Translations under genes and position numbers: made by a program
Notes under the pieces: generated by a model
Told to the model about the DNA's origin: nothing
The model's input: only the letters and a program-made list of their open reading frames with translations
The model's database searches: none
Assembly (NCBI RefSeq): GCF_001552635.1
Contig: NZ_BCRO01000073.1
Location: 1 to 64,000, forward strand
Source of the DNA: Actinomadura hibisca NBRC 15177
GTDB taxonomy: Bacteria; Actinomycetota; Actinomycetes; Streptosporangiales; Streptosporangiaceae
Direction: 5' to 3'
DNA: 64,000 nucleotides
Part shown: one piece after another, positions 47,586 through 55,404 of the stretch
Position numbering within the stretch: position 1 is the stretch's first letter
Layout: each line of letters opens with the position of its first letter

Positions 47586-48905
47586 ATGACTGCCTCCACC
47601 ATGCCCACGGCCGTGCCCCGCGCCACGGCCTCCCGCGCCACCGCCGCCTGGACGCTCGCCGGCCTCATCCTCCTGACGGTCAACCTGCGCGCCGCCATCA
47701 CCGGCATCTCGCCCGTGCTGGGCGAGTTGCAGGACGCCTTCGGTCTGTCCGGCGTCCAGGTGAGCGTGCTCACCACGCTGCCGGTGTTGTGCCTCGGCCT
47801 GTTCGCCTCGCTCGCCCCGGTGCTCGCCCGGCGCTTCGGCGCCGAGACCGCCATCGCGGGCGCGCTCGTCCTCATCACCGCGGGCATCCTGCTGCGCGTC
47901 GTGCCGTCCGAGGCCGCGCTGTTCGCCGGGACGGTCCTGGCGGGCGCCGGGATCGCGATGGGCAACGTGCTGATGCCCGCCGTCATCAAGCGGGTGTTCC
48001 CCGACAAGGTGGGCTCGCTCACCGGCCTCGCCATGATGCTGATGGCGGGCAGCGGCGCGATCGCCGCCGGGCTCGCCGTCCCGCTCGACAACACCGCCGG
48101 ATGGCGGCTCGCGCTGGCGGTGTGGGCGGTCCCGTCGCTGGTGGCGGCCCTGGTGTGGGGCCCGCTGGCGCTGCGCGGCCGCCGCGCCGAGGCCCCGGCC
48201 CCCGCGCGCACCAACGCCGCTCCGGCCCGCGCCGACGAGGGCTCCCTGCTGCGCTCCCCGCTGGCCTGGTACGTGGCGGCCTTCATGGGCCTGGCGTCGC
48301 TGATGTTCTACGTGCTGATGTCGTGGCTCCCGGAGATCATGCGCGACCACGGCTACGCCCCGGCCACCGCCGGCATGATGGTCTCGATCATGATGGTGAT
48401 CGGCATCCCGCTGGGCTTCCTGGTGCCGGTGTTCGCCGCCCGGCTGCGCGACCAGCGCGGCGTGGTCGTGGCGGTCGGCGCGGCGATGGCGGTCGGCGTC
48501 GTCGGCCTGCTGGCCGCGCCGCAGGCCGGCTGGGTCTGGGTCGCGGTCCTCGGCGTCGCCACCGGCAGCGCGTTCCCGCTGGCCTACACGCTGCTCAGCC
48601 TGCGCTCGCCGAGCCCGGCGGTGGCGGCGCGGTTGTCGGGCATGGCGCAGACCGGCGGCTACCTGCTGGCCGGGTTCGGGCCGCTGGCGGTCGGGGTGCT
48701 GCACAGCGCCACCGGCGGCTGGGAGGTCTCGCTGGGGCTGCTGCTGGCGCTGGTCGTGCCGGAGGTCGTGTTCGGCCTGCTGGCGGCGCGGCCCGGGTTC
48801 GTCCGGCCGAGCACCGCGCACCGCGAGGGCCCGATCGAGCAGCTCATCGAGCCCAAGGACGGCATCGTCGCCTCCGCCGTCCGCGAGTCGGCCGCCTCGC
48901 GCTGA
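47586..48905 (+). CDS. MFS transporter of the CynX/NimT type
   Basis: 439 residues with 12 predicted helices. The first segment LAGLILLTVNLRAAITGISPVLGEL, then VLTTLPVLCLGLFASLAPVLARRFG, is characteristic of the CynX/NimT (cyanate, 2-nitroimidazole) branch of the MFS. The substrate is not known. It is probably repressed by the GntR regulator upstream, through the palindrome in the intergenic region. The C-terminal tail (REGPIEQLIEPKDGIV) is soluble. Confidence 0.88.
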   Translation: MTASTMPTAVPRATASRATAAWTLAGLILLTVNLRAAITGISPVLGELQDAFGLSGVQVSVLTTLPVLCLGLFASLAPVLARRFGAETAIAGALVLITAGILLRVVPSEAALFAGTVLAGAGIAMGNVLMPAVIKRVFPDKVGSLTGLAMMLMAGSGAIAAGLAVPLDNTAGWRLALAVWAVPSLVAALVWGPLALRGRRAEAPAPARTNAAPARADEGSLLRSPLAWYVAAFMGLASLMFYVLMSWLPEIMRDHGYAPATAGMMVSIMMVIGIPLGFLVPVFAARLRDQRGVVVAVGAAMAVGVVGLLAAPQAGWVWVAVLGVATGSAFPLAYTLLSLRSPSPAVAARLSGMAQTGGYLLAGFGPLAVGVLHSATGGWEVSLGLLLALVVPEVVFGLLAARPGFVRPSTAHREGPIEQLIEPKDGIVASAVRESAASR

Positions 48906-48924
48906 CCCGCGCTACCGTGGGGCG

Positions 48925-49389
48925 ATGAACGACCATCCCTTCGTCCCGGCGGACTTCGCGGTGCCCGAGGAACTGGCGGGCGAGGGATTCCGGCTGGAGC
49001 CCCTGCGGGCCCGGCACAACGTGGCCGACTACGCGGCCTGGACCTCCAGCGTCGAGCACATCCGCGCCACGCCGGGCTTCGTCGGCGGCCGGTGGCCGCA
49101 CGAGATGAGCGAGGCCGGCAACCTGGCCGACCTCGAACGGCACGCCGCCGACTTCGCCGCGCGCCGCGGCTTCACCTACACCGTGCTGGACGCCGCCGAC
49201 GAGGTGGTCGGCTGCCTGTACGTCTACCCGCCGCGCGAGGGCGAGCCCGGCGACGCGGCGGTGCGGTCGTGGGTGCGCGCCGACCACGCCGACCTCGACC
49301 CGGTGCTGCACGAGGCGGTCACCGCGTGGCTGGCGCGCGAATGGCCGTTCCGCGACCCCCGCTACGCGCCGCGCGTCAGCCCCCGCTGA
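48925..49389 (+). CDS. GNAT-like N-acetyltransferase domain protein
   Basis: 154 residues with a GNAT-type layout: FRLEPLRARHNVADYAAW, then TYTVLDAADEVVGCLYVYPP (the beta-4 strand that binds acetyl-CoA) and VRSWVRADHADLDPVLHEAV. The pyrophosphate loop is degenerate, so activity is not certain. A TACCGT hexamer (48913-48918) lies 6 bases before the ATG, implying a leaderless mRNA. Its 3' end overlaps the convergent gene by 14 bases. Confidence 0.72.
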   Translation: MNDHPFVPADFAVPEELAGEGFRLEPLRARHNVADYAAWTSSVEHIRATPGFVGGRWPHEMSEAGNLADLERHAADFAARRGFTYTVLDAADEVVGCLYVYPPREGEPGDAAVRSWVRADHADLDPVLHEAVTAWLAREWPFRDPRYAPRVSPR

Positions 49390-49690
49390 GGTCGACCGAA
49401 TCGAGGTCCAGGACGCGGGCGTGCAGTACGAGCCGCTGGTGCAGGGCGGCGCGCAGCGCGCGGTGCAGGCCGTCCTCCAGGTACAGCTCGCCCTGCCACT
49501 GCACCACGTGCGGGAACAGGTCGCCGTAGAAGGTGGAGTCCTTGGCCAGCAACGACCGCAGGTCGAGCTCGCGCTTGGTGCTGACGAGCTGGTCGAGGCG
49601 GACCTGGCGCGGCGGGATCTTGGCCCAGTCCCGGGACGAGAGCCCGTGGTCGGGATAGGGCCTTCCTTCTCCCACCGCCTTGAAGATCAC
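49376..49690 (-). CDS. Conserved protein with ParB-like motif
   Basis: 104 residues: MIFKAVGEGRPYPDHGLSSR, DWAKIPPRQVRLDQLVSTKREL, then FPHVVQWQGELYLEDGLHRALRA. The last part contains an E-D-G-x-H-R pattern like the nucleotide-binding motif of ParB/sulfiredoxin folds. Databases often name this actinobacterial family a VapB-type antitoxin; no VapC toxin gene is nearby, so I would not trust that name. Function unknown. Confidence 0.7.
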   Translation of the reverse strand: MIFKAVGEGRPYPDHGLSSRDWAKIPPRQVRLDQLVSTKRELDLRSLLAKDSTFYGDLFPHVVQWQGELYLEDGLHRALRAALHQRLVLHARVLDLDSVDLSGG

Positions 49691-49707
49691 CCTTGGAGTC
49701 TACGGGC

Positions 49708-50583
49708 TCAGATGGAGCCCGAGAAGGTGTCGCAACTGCGCGGATCACCTGACTGATAACCGGTGGTAAACCAGCGGCGGCGCTGCTCGGAGGTGCCGTG
49801 GGTGAACCCGTCGGGGTCGACGCGGCCCTGGCTGCGCTGCTGGATGCTGTCGTCGCCGACCGCCTCGGCCGCGCTCAGCGCCTGCCGGATGTCGGTCTCG
49901 GTGAGCTGGGTGAGGAAGCCGGTCGACACCGCGTTCTTGGCCCACGTCCCGGCGTAGCAGTCGGCCTGCAACTCCAGCCGCACCGAACCGCTGGTGGCGC
50001 CCTTGGCGCCCGCCTTGGCCTTGTTCATGTCGCCGAGCAGGTTCTGGATGTGGTGGCCGTACTCGTGGCCCACGACGTACGCCTGCGCGAACGGGCCGCC
50101 CTCAGCGCCGAAGCGCTGCTGGAGCTCGTTGAAGAACGTCAGGTCGAGGTAGACCTTCTGGTCGGCGGGGCAGTAGAAGGGGCCGACGTCGGAGGTGGCG
50201 TACCCGCAGCGCGTCTGGGTGGCCTGGCTGAACAGCTGGGTCTTGGCGGGCGTGTACCGCCGCCCGTCGCTGGTGAACTGCTTGTTCCAGTAGCTCTGGA
50301 TGCTGTTGACGGTGCCGACGATGCGGCAGTCCTGCGACTGGTCGGCGTCGGCGCCCGAGCGGCACTGCGCCGACAGGTTCGTCCCGGACCCGACCTGCCC
50401 GGCGGGCTGCTGCTGGTCGGAGCCGCCGGTGAGGTCGAGCCCGAACACCAGCGCCACGATGGTCGCGAGCAGGCCGACCGCGCCGCCGCCGATCATCATG
50501 CCGCCCGGCCTGCGGCCACCACCGCCGCCCCGGGCGTCCTCCACCTGTGAGGCGTCGAGCTGCGCGTCGTCTCTGAAGTCCAT
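49708..50583 (-). CDS. Membrane-anchored neutral zinc metallopeptidase (YpfJ/KPN_02809 family)
   Basis: 291 residues. A short cytoplasmic head (VEDARGGGGGRRPGG) and one membrane helix (about 29-50, GGGAVGLLATIVALVFGL) anchor an external peptidase domain. The zinc site HEYGHH (HExxH) lies in AYVVGHEYGHHIQNLLGD, followed by the Glu of RLELQADCYAGTWA and the late GTSEQRRRWF. The substrate is unknown. The protein is complete by comparison with the family length of about 290. Confidence 0.9.
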   Translation of the reverse strand: MDFRDDAQLDASQVEDARGGGGGRRPGGMMIGGGAVGLLATIVALVFGLDLTGGSDQQQPAGQVGSGTNLSAQCRSGADADQSQDCRIVGTVNSIQSYWNKQFTSDGRRYTPAKTQLFSQATQTRCGYATSDVGPFYCPADQKVYLDLTFFNELQQRFGAEGGPFAQAYVVGHEYGHHIQNLLGDMNKAKAGAKGATSGSVRLELQADCYAGTWAKNAVSTGFLTQLTETDIRQALSAAEAVGDDSIQQRSQGRVDPDGFTHGTSEQRRRWFTTGYQSGDPRSCDTFSGSI

Positions 50584-50766
50584 AACGGCGTTCCCCTCCG
50601 GGCCTGGCCCGTCCGCCGAATCCCCTGGTCACCGGCTTTCCCCGGGGAAAGCCGGGCTAACCCGGAGGTGAGGGCCGCCGGACGGAGCACCTTCGGACGC
50701 CCGTTACCCGATGAACGGCGAAAAGCACCTGACCGCCGCCCGAGGTGGGCGAACTAATGCGCCGTC

Positions 50767-50855
50767 ATGACCACTGATCACCTGTCCCTGCGCCCGGTGG
50801 GAGAAGCGGAGGCCGCCGCGGCCCGTTCGAGTGGCAGGGCTGGTGGGACCTCTGA
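50767..50855 (+). pseudogene. Remnant of a GNAT acetyltransferase gene
   Basis: The frame starts MTTDHLSLRPVGEAEAA, a typical GNAT N-terminus, then breaks. In another frame the sequence continues PFEWQGWWDL and stops. Together the pieces look like the start and a short inner part of a GNAT protein after an internal deletion and frameshift. It lies directly before the iron-box promoter. Not functional. Confidence 0.5.
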
Positions 50856-50892
50856 GAGAAAGACCATTGACCACGCCCCGTCCCGGGCGAGA

Positions 50893-50929
50893 CCCTTCAA
50901 GTTAGGTTTGCCTTACCTAACTTGAAGGG
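50893..50929. promoter_or_regulatory. IdeR/DtxR-type iron box with long palindrome
   Basis: The core TTAGGTTTGCCTTACCTAA (50902-50920) differs at only two positions from the DtxR/IdeR consensus TTAGGTTAGCCTAACCTAA. The dyad extends outward to perfect 15-base arms (50893-50907 and 50915-50929). It ends 7 bases before the start codon of the siderophore-interacting protein gene, so iron-loaded repressor would block transcription. Confidence 0.93.
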
Positions 50930-50936
50930 GCGCACG

Positions 50937-51743
50937 ATGGCGAAGACCAACATGAACACGGTCCGGATCAAGCCCGAGGTCAGCGAGCCGCTGACCCTGC
51001 ACGTGCTGCGCAGCGAACGCCTCTCGCCGCACTTCCTGCGCGTCACCCTCGGCGACGGCGACGTCGCGCGCTTCACGCCGATGGGCTACGACCAGTGGTT
51101 CCGCCTGTTCATCCCGGTGGCCGACGACTCCCTGTCGCGCCTGCCCGACAAGTTCAACACCCTCGCCTACGCGAAATACCTGACGATCTCCAAGACGTCC
51201 CGCCCCATCCTGCGCAACTACTCCGTGCGCGCCTTCCACAAGGACGCCAAGGAGTTGGACGTGGACTTCGTCCTGCACGACACGTCCGCAGGTCCCGCCG
51301 CCGAATGGGCCCAGAAGTGCAAGCCCGGCGACAAGGTGGCCATCCTGGACGAGGGCATCTCCTTCAACCCGCCCCCGGACGTCCGCCACACCCTGCTGGT
51401 CGCCGACGAGAGCGGCCTGCCCGCCGCAGCGGCGATTCTCGCCTCCCTGCCCGACGACTTCCAGGGCAAAGCCCTGCTGGAGATCCCCGCCCCCGAAGAC
51501 GAACAAGCCCTGACCACCCCGCCCGGCGTCGAACTGACCTGGATCAGCCGCAAGGACGCCCACGACACCCCCGGCCGCGCCGCCCTGAGCGCCGCCCTGG
51601 CCCTCCCCCTCCCCGAAGCCCCGTTCTTCGGCTGGGTGGTCGGCGAACAGACCCTCCCCACCACCCTGCGCCGCCACTGGGTGAAGGCAGGCGTCCCCAA
51701 GGACCACATCATGTTCTGCGGCTACTGGCGCCACCGCAGTTAG
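50937..51743 (+). CDS. Siderophore-interacting protein (FAD-dependent ferric-siderophore reductase)
   Basis: 268-residue SIP/ViuB-family flavoprotein. Known members reduce Fe(III) bound to siderophores inside the cell. The FAD-binding segment reads LRNYSVRAF, with AILDEGISF, TLLVADESGLPAAAAIL and the terminal FCGYWRHR, all canonical. NAD(P)H or ferredoxin is the electron donor in relatives. The GAAGGGG ribosome site of ATG 50937 lies within the iron-box palindrome. Its last 4 bases overlap the convergent gene. No transport or synthesis genes for a siderophore are in the window. Confidence 0.93.
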   Translation: MAKTNMNTVRIKPEVSEPLTLHVLRSERLSPHFLRVTLGDGDVARFTPMGYDQWFRLFIPVADDSLSRLPDKFNTLAYAKYLTISKTSRPILRNYSVRAFHKDAKELDVDFVLHDTSAGPAAEWAQKCKPGDKVAILDEGISFNPPPDVRHTLLVADESGLPAAAAILASLPDDFQGKALLEIPAPEDEQALTTPPGVELTWISRKDAHDTPGRAALSAALALPLPEAPFFGWVVGEQTLPTTLRRHWVKAGVPKDHIMFCGYWRHRS

Positions 51744-52174
51744 GGCTGCACCTCTTCAGGCGTGGCCTCATGCCCCCGCCGCCCCTTGCTGCGACGCTCC
51801 CGCTTGAGCTGCGCCTCGTGGAGATGCCGCCGCCCACCGGCCAGATCATCGCGCACCCGCCGCTCCAGCTCGCGGAACGGCTCGTAGTACAGCTCCTCGA
51901 ACTCCTCGATGATCTGGAAGGTCCACCGCCCCTCAAGGACGTTGCGCCCGACCAGCTCGTCCCGGATCTCATCGGCCCACCCCTTGTGCCCGGCCGCGGC
52001 CAGCTGATCGGCCGCGTCCCCGAGCGTGAAGTCGGTGGTCCCCAGAAGCTGATGGAAGGAGTAGAGATGCCCCCGAGCCCGCTCCAGGGTCTCCAGCGCC
52101 TTGCTCAACTCCCCGACGGCCTCCACGGTCTCCCCGTTGAACTGCCCGGCGTCCTGCTTGGGATCATTCGGCAT
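51740..52174 (-). CDS. Conserved helical protein of unknown function
   Basis: 144 residues of an actinobacterial family without known role: VEAVGELSKALETLERARGH, LYSFHQLLGTTDFTLGDAAD and ELVGRNVLEGRWTFQIIEEF, then FRELERRVRDDLAGG with a basic tail. Almost wholly helical, with a pattern like a small bundle. It is the last gene of the chromosome backbone before the tRNA-derived insertion border. Confidence 0.68.
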   Translation of the reverse strand: MPNDPKQDAGQFNGETVEAVGELSKALETLERARGHLYSFHQLLGTTDFTLGDAADQLAAAGHKGWADEIRDELVGRNVLEGRWTFQIIEEFEELYYEPFRELERRVRDDLAGGRRHLHEAQLKRERRSKGRRGHEATPEEVQP

Positions 52175-52254
52175 GAGACCCCACTACCCCGCAACCGGGC
52201 TTCTGCACAGGTCAGAGCCAACGCCCACCCCTCGAAGAGGACGAAACGCAACAA

Positions 52255-52278
52255 GGGCGGCACCGACCGGTGCCGCCC
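52255..52278 (-). terminator. Hairpin terminator of tRNA-Ser fragment 1
   Basis: A perfect 11-bp stem GGGCGGCACCG/CGGTGCCGCCC (52255-52265 and 52268-52278) with a 2-base loop, followed on the minus strand by CTTGTTGCGTTT. It lies 10 bases after the 3' end of the tRNA-Ser fragment, where a tRNA terminator belongs. Confidence 0.8.
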
Positions 52279-52286
52279 TCGTGGAT

Positions 52287-52342
52287 GCGGAGGATACGAG
52301 ATTCGAACTCGTGAGGGGTTGCTCCCACCACGCTTTCCAAGT
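52287..52342 (-). other. tRNA-Ser(GGA) 3' fragment 1 (attachment-site relic)
   Basis: On the minus strand CTTGGAAAG (anticodon loop with GGA) runs through GCGTGG, a variable arm, the T arm ACGAG-TTCGAAT-CTCGT and acceptor ATCCTCC with discriminator G. The 5' half (GGAGGAT acceptor, D arm, 5' side of the anticodon stem) is missing. A tRNA cut in the anticodon loop is the usual product of tyrosine-integrase insertion. It marks the left border of the accessory region. The 36 bases at its 3' end are identical to fragment 2. Confidence 0.82.
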
Positions 52343-52485
52343 TCGCGCGTTGGTGGTCGAAACCCCTGCTGAACTGAGGATCCGCTTCAAGCGGACGCGC
52401 CTGAACGCCTGAGGGCATGCGCGAATGCACCCAGAACTGCAACGGCTGAGACAGGAATGAGACTTTCTCTGGATGGGGCGGTCGT

Positions 52486-52986
52486 TCAGATCTGGCCGTA
52501 GAGAGTGGGCAGGTCGATGAGGTGGAGGTCGGGGGAGGATATGGCTGCTTGGTGGGCCTTGTCGCTGAAGCCTGCTCCGCTGAAACAGATGAGTTTCGTG
52601 TGGGAGGTGTCGTAGCGGCTGGCCTGGGTGATGAGGTCGCGGATGTGCTGGAGACGGTCGATGTGTGCGGTGCCCATGGTGTCGTTCCATTTGGCCTCGC
52701 CGATGGCCAGAAGAGGGGGCTTGCCGCCGTCGGCGATGCCGATGACCGCTACGTCGATCTCGTGGCCGGTGCGGGCGGTGGGATCGTGGACGGTGCCGTA
52801 GCCGACGCGGGCGGGCAGGCCGCCGAGGAGGTCGGGGTCGGCGTGGCGCAGGGACCAGTCGCGGCAGACCTGTTCGAAGTGGGGGCCGAGGACGTTGCCG
52901 GTGAAGCGGCGGCGGCTGGCCTGCCAGACCCGGCCTGCGTGGCAGACGGGGTGAGATTCGCCAAGGCGGCGAGAGGCGAGGCGCAC
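52486..52986 (-). pseudogene. Truncated AAA ATPase/DUF234 gene (C-terminal part)
   Basis: The frame encodes RRRFTGNVLGPHFEQVCRDWS, then GYGTVHDPTARTGHEIDVAV and LLAIGEAKWND, ending FSGAGFSDKAHQAAI. This is the DUF234 domain found at the C-terminus of archaeal-type (STAND-like) ATPases, itself a likely PD-(D/E)xK nuclease with Asp and E-A-K. The ATPase half of about 280 residues that normally precedes it is missing, so the gene has lost its N-terminus, probably at the island border. Confidence 0.7.
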
Positions 52987-53104
52987 ACCCAGTCGGCTCG
53001 GTGATCGGGTGCCACAGAACCCGCTGCTAGCCGTCGTCGGGGCCGGGAAGGTCTCAGGCTCTCGATCAGATCTTCCTGGTTTCGGGCGATACCCGAGGCT
53101 CTCC

Positions 53105-53126
53105 GATGAATTTCGGAGAATTCATC
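53105..53126. promoter_or_regulatory. Inverted repeat upstream of the four-gene operon
   Basis: GATGAATT (53105-53112) and AATTCATC (53119-53126) form perfect 8-base arms around TCGGAG; an overlapping 6-base CTCCGA/TCGGAG pair is offset. It lies 45 bases before the GTG of the first gene in an AT-richer patch, as an operator would. The winged-helix-like protein of the operon is a candidate ligand. Confidence 0.6.
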
Positions 53127-53171
53127 GCCAAGTCCTGACTAGTGATATTTGATCTAGCGGGAGGGGGTCGA

Positions 53172-53672
53172 GTGCTGGATCGCAACAACCATCAGGGGAA
53201 GTTCGCCGAGGACTACGTCCGGGCGCTCGCGTCGGCGGCGGGGCTGCTGGTCTTCAAGGACGACGCCGATCACGACGGGGTCGACCTGGGATTCAAATAT
53301 CCGGGACGGGCCGGACTGATCGCCTCGCCCGCGATCGAGGTCCAGGTGAAGTCGTGGTCGCGGCCCCACGTCAGCGGGACGGACTACGTCTATCCGGAAC
53401 TGAACGAGGTGCAGTACAACAAGCTGGTCCACGGGCCGTTCCTCGTCCCGCGCTACCTGTTCCTGGTGATCGTCCCGCCGGACCAGGACCGGTATGTCAG
53501 GGTCGAGACCGACGGGCTGATGTTCAGCCGGCTCTGCTTCTACCGCGGATTCGAGGGCGCCGACCATGTCGCCGAGCCGAGCACCAAGCGCCGAACCTCT
53601 GTGCGCATCCCCATGGGGAACGTCCTGACGGTGCGGGCGCTGCGCGAACTCGTCGGAGCGCCGCGACTGTGA
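53172..53672 (+). CDS. DUF4365-like putative nuclease, gene 1 of the four-gene module
   Basis: 166 residues beginning VLDRNNHQGKFAEDYVRALA. The residues E13, D38 (DGVDLGF) and E56-V-Q58-V-K60 (IEVQVKSW) follow the spacing of a PD-(D/E)xK nuclease core, the fold assigned to DUF4365. The rest (YLFLVIVPPDQDRYVRVETD, FSRLCFYRGF) matches that family's strand pattern. The GTG at 53172 is preferred because GGGAGGGGG ends 4 bases upstream; an earlier GTG at 53142 lacks one. The stop overlaps the next start (GTGA). It would supply DNA cutting for the module. Catalysis is inferred from motifs. Confidence 0.75.
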   Translation: MLDRNNHQGKFAEDYVRALASAAGLLVFKDDADHDGVDLGFKYPGRAGLIASPAIEVQVKSWSRPHVSGTDYVYPELNEVQYNKLVHGPFLVPRYLFLVIVPPDQDRYVRVETDGLMFSRLCFYRGFEGADHVAEPSTKRRTSVRIPMGNVLTVRALRELVGAPRL

Positions 53673-54757
53673 CGGGCGAACTGTCGGCCGCCGACATCAC
53701 GGGCTACTTGGACACGTCCGGCTGGATCCGTCAGCCCGAAATCTGGCGGACGGCCTCGGTATGGGTCTACCAGGGCGAGCACGAGGTGATCGTCCCGGAG
53801 TTCGACGGGTTCGTCGACGGACCGCGCCGTGTGCAGGAGCTCGTGAGCGTCCTCGCGCGGATCGAGGGAAGGCCGCAGGAACTGGTCGCCGCCGACATCG
53901 CTACGCCGAGGGCCGACCTCCAGTGGTACAGGGCGTCCTCGGTCGCGTTGGGCGGCCAGATCGGCCTCGTCGAGGCGGTCACCGCGCTGACCGGAGCCCG
54001 AGACGTTCTGTTGGCGGCGGCGCGGGCCGCGCATGTGGGACCACGGCCGGTGTTCCACGGCCCCGCGCCCGCGCCCGTCCGCGAGCTGCTTCAGGCGGTG
54101 CGCGTCGGGCCCATGGTCACGGCCGAAGAGACGGTGCTGGTTCGGGTTCCGTTGGACGGGCCAGGCGACCCGCCACTTGGGCGACGTGCGCTTCTCCTGC
54201 TGCGCCGGGTACTCCCGCTGCTGAGCGACGCCACCCGGGACGCGATCCAGACCAAGGACTTCGGCCTTTTCGACGAGCTTACGGCTGAAGGCGTCTCGGC
54301 CGAACTCTGCGGTGCACTCGCCCAGCTGAGCGGCCCCGGCGCCGGGGCGGGTTTCGAGATCGGATTCCGCTGGGCGCGGGACGTCCCCACAGATGTCGAG
54401 GCGGGCATGGTCGCGTTCGAGCCGGGCTCGGGCAAGGCGCTGCGCACTGCACGGCACCGGCTGCTCCGGCTCCAGAAGCAGAAGCAGAAGCGCAGAGCTT
54501 CGGTGACCGGCCTCGTCAGGACCCTGTCCCACGACGGCGGCGCCCTTTTCCGGGCGTGGGTGCAGGGCCCGGTCATCGTCGAGGGGGCAACGGTCCGCCG
54601 ATCGGTCTGGGCACGGCTCCCGGACGAGGCGACCTATGAGCGAGCGGTCTCCGCGCACCTCGACGGCCTTGTCGTTCGAGCGAACGGCACGCTCCGGGAT
54701 GTGGGCGGCACACAGGAACTCGTGGCCGAGGTCTTCGGCCTGGCGGAGGATGACTGA
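53669..54757 (+). CDS. Unrecognised protein, gene 2 of the four-gene module
   Basis: 362 residues. I recognise no domain. The N-terminal third alternates strands and helices (ADITGYLDTSGWIRQPEIWR, ASVWVYQGEHEVIVPEFDGF and RVQELVSVLARIEGRPQELV), the middle has a Leu/Arg-rich helix (ALLLLRRVLPLLSDAT), and a Lys/Gln/Arg-rich segment at about 265-272 (QKQKQKRR) could bind nucleic acid. No membrane helix or catalytic motif is visible. It overlaps gene 1 by 4 bases and ends 2 bases before gene 3, so stoichiometric co-production is expected. It may be an adaptor or target sensor. Confidence 0.7.
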   Translation: MTGELSAADITGYLDTSGWIRQPEIWRTASVWVYQGEHEVIVPEFDGFVDGPRRVQELVSVLARIEGRPQELVAADIATPRADLQWYRASSVALGGQIGLVEAVTALTGARDVLLAAARAAHVGPRPVFHGPAPAPVRELLQAVRVGPMVTAEETVLVRVPLDGPGDPPLGRRALLLLRRVLPLLSDATRDAIQTKDFGLFDELTAEGVSAELCGALAQLSGPGAGAGFEIGFRWARDVPTDVEAGMVAFEPGSGKALRTARHRLLRLQKQKQKRRASVTGLVRTLSHDGGALFRAWVQGPVIVEGATVRRSVWARLPDEATYERAVSAHLDGLVVRANGTLRDVGGTQELVAEVFGLAEDD

Positions 54758-54759
54758 CG

Positions 54760-55404
54760 GTGGACAAGATCATGTTCGGGACGAGAGAACGTGCCCTCCT
54801 GCTCGGCCTCATGTCGATGGGAGGAACGGCCACCAACCCCGGACTCCGCGATCATGTCGGGGACGTCATCGACGGCGCTCCGCGACGCAAGCTCAACGAG
54901 CTTCGCATGGTGAAGAGCGTCCGGGAAGGCCGCGCCTACCGGCACGAACTGCTCGAAGAGGGCTGGGCCTGGTGCGCCGCCGAACTGTCTCAGCCGGCGC
55001 CGGCGCGTGGCGGGGCGCTCACCGTTCGGAGCACCTACGCCGTCTTCAGGTACTTCGACAGGTACTTCGACCTGATGGGCGTCAGCCTCGGGGACATCGC
55101 GAACGTGATTGCGAATGAGGAAGTGGAAGCGGAGGCAGAGGCAGACCTGCCCACCCTGATCCGGGAAGCCTACTGGCGGGTCGCCGCCAAGCCCCAGGAA
55201 TGGGTGCTGCTGACCAAGATGCGGCCGCTGCTCGGCCACGTCCCCCGGACGGCCGTCGACGAGGCGCTGCGACTGATGCAACTGCTCCCGGATGTTCATC
55301 TGGCCCCCGAAGCCGACCAGAAGACGCTGACCGAGGAAGACCGGGAGGCGGCGGTGACCGTGGGCGGCGTACAGAATCACCTGCTGGCCATCGAGGCACG
55401 ATGA
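54760..55404 (+). CDS. Winged-helix-like protein, gene 3 of the four-gene module
   Basis: 214 residues. The first 75 (ERALLLGLMSMGGTATNPGL, RRKLNELRMVKSVREGRAYR, HELLEEGWAWC) have the helix-helix-wing layout of a MarR/PadR-like DNA-binding domain. The remainder is helical with an acidic patch (NVIANEEVEAEAEADLPTLI) and the segment PQEWVLLTKMRPLLGHVP. It may regulate the operon or act as a structural subunit. GGAGGA lies 9 bases before GTG 54760. It overlaps the ATPase gene (ATGA). Confidence 0.7.
   Translation: MDKIMFGTRERALLLGLMSMGGTATNPGLRDHVGDVIDGAPRRKLNELRMVKSVREGRAYRHELLEEGWAWCAAELSQPAPARGGALTVRSTYAVFRYFDRYFDLMGVSLGDIANVIANEEVEAEAEADLPTLIREAYWRVAAKPQEWVLLTKMRPLLGHVPRTAVDEALRLMQLLPDVHLAPEADQKTLTEEDREAAVTVGGVQNHLLAIEAR

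Noticed and set aside
49376..49690. VapB antitoxin of a toxin-antitoxin pair
   Set aside because: No PIN-domain toxin gene is adjacent and the E-D-G-x-H-R motif points instead to a ParB-like fold.
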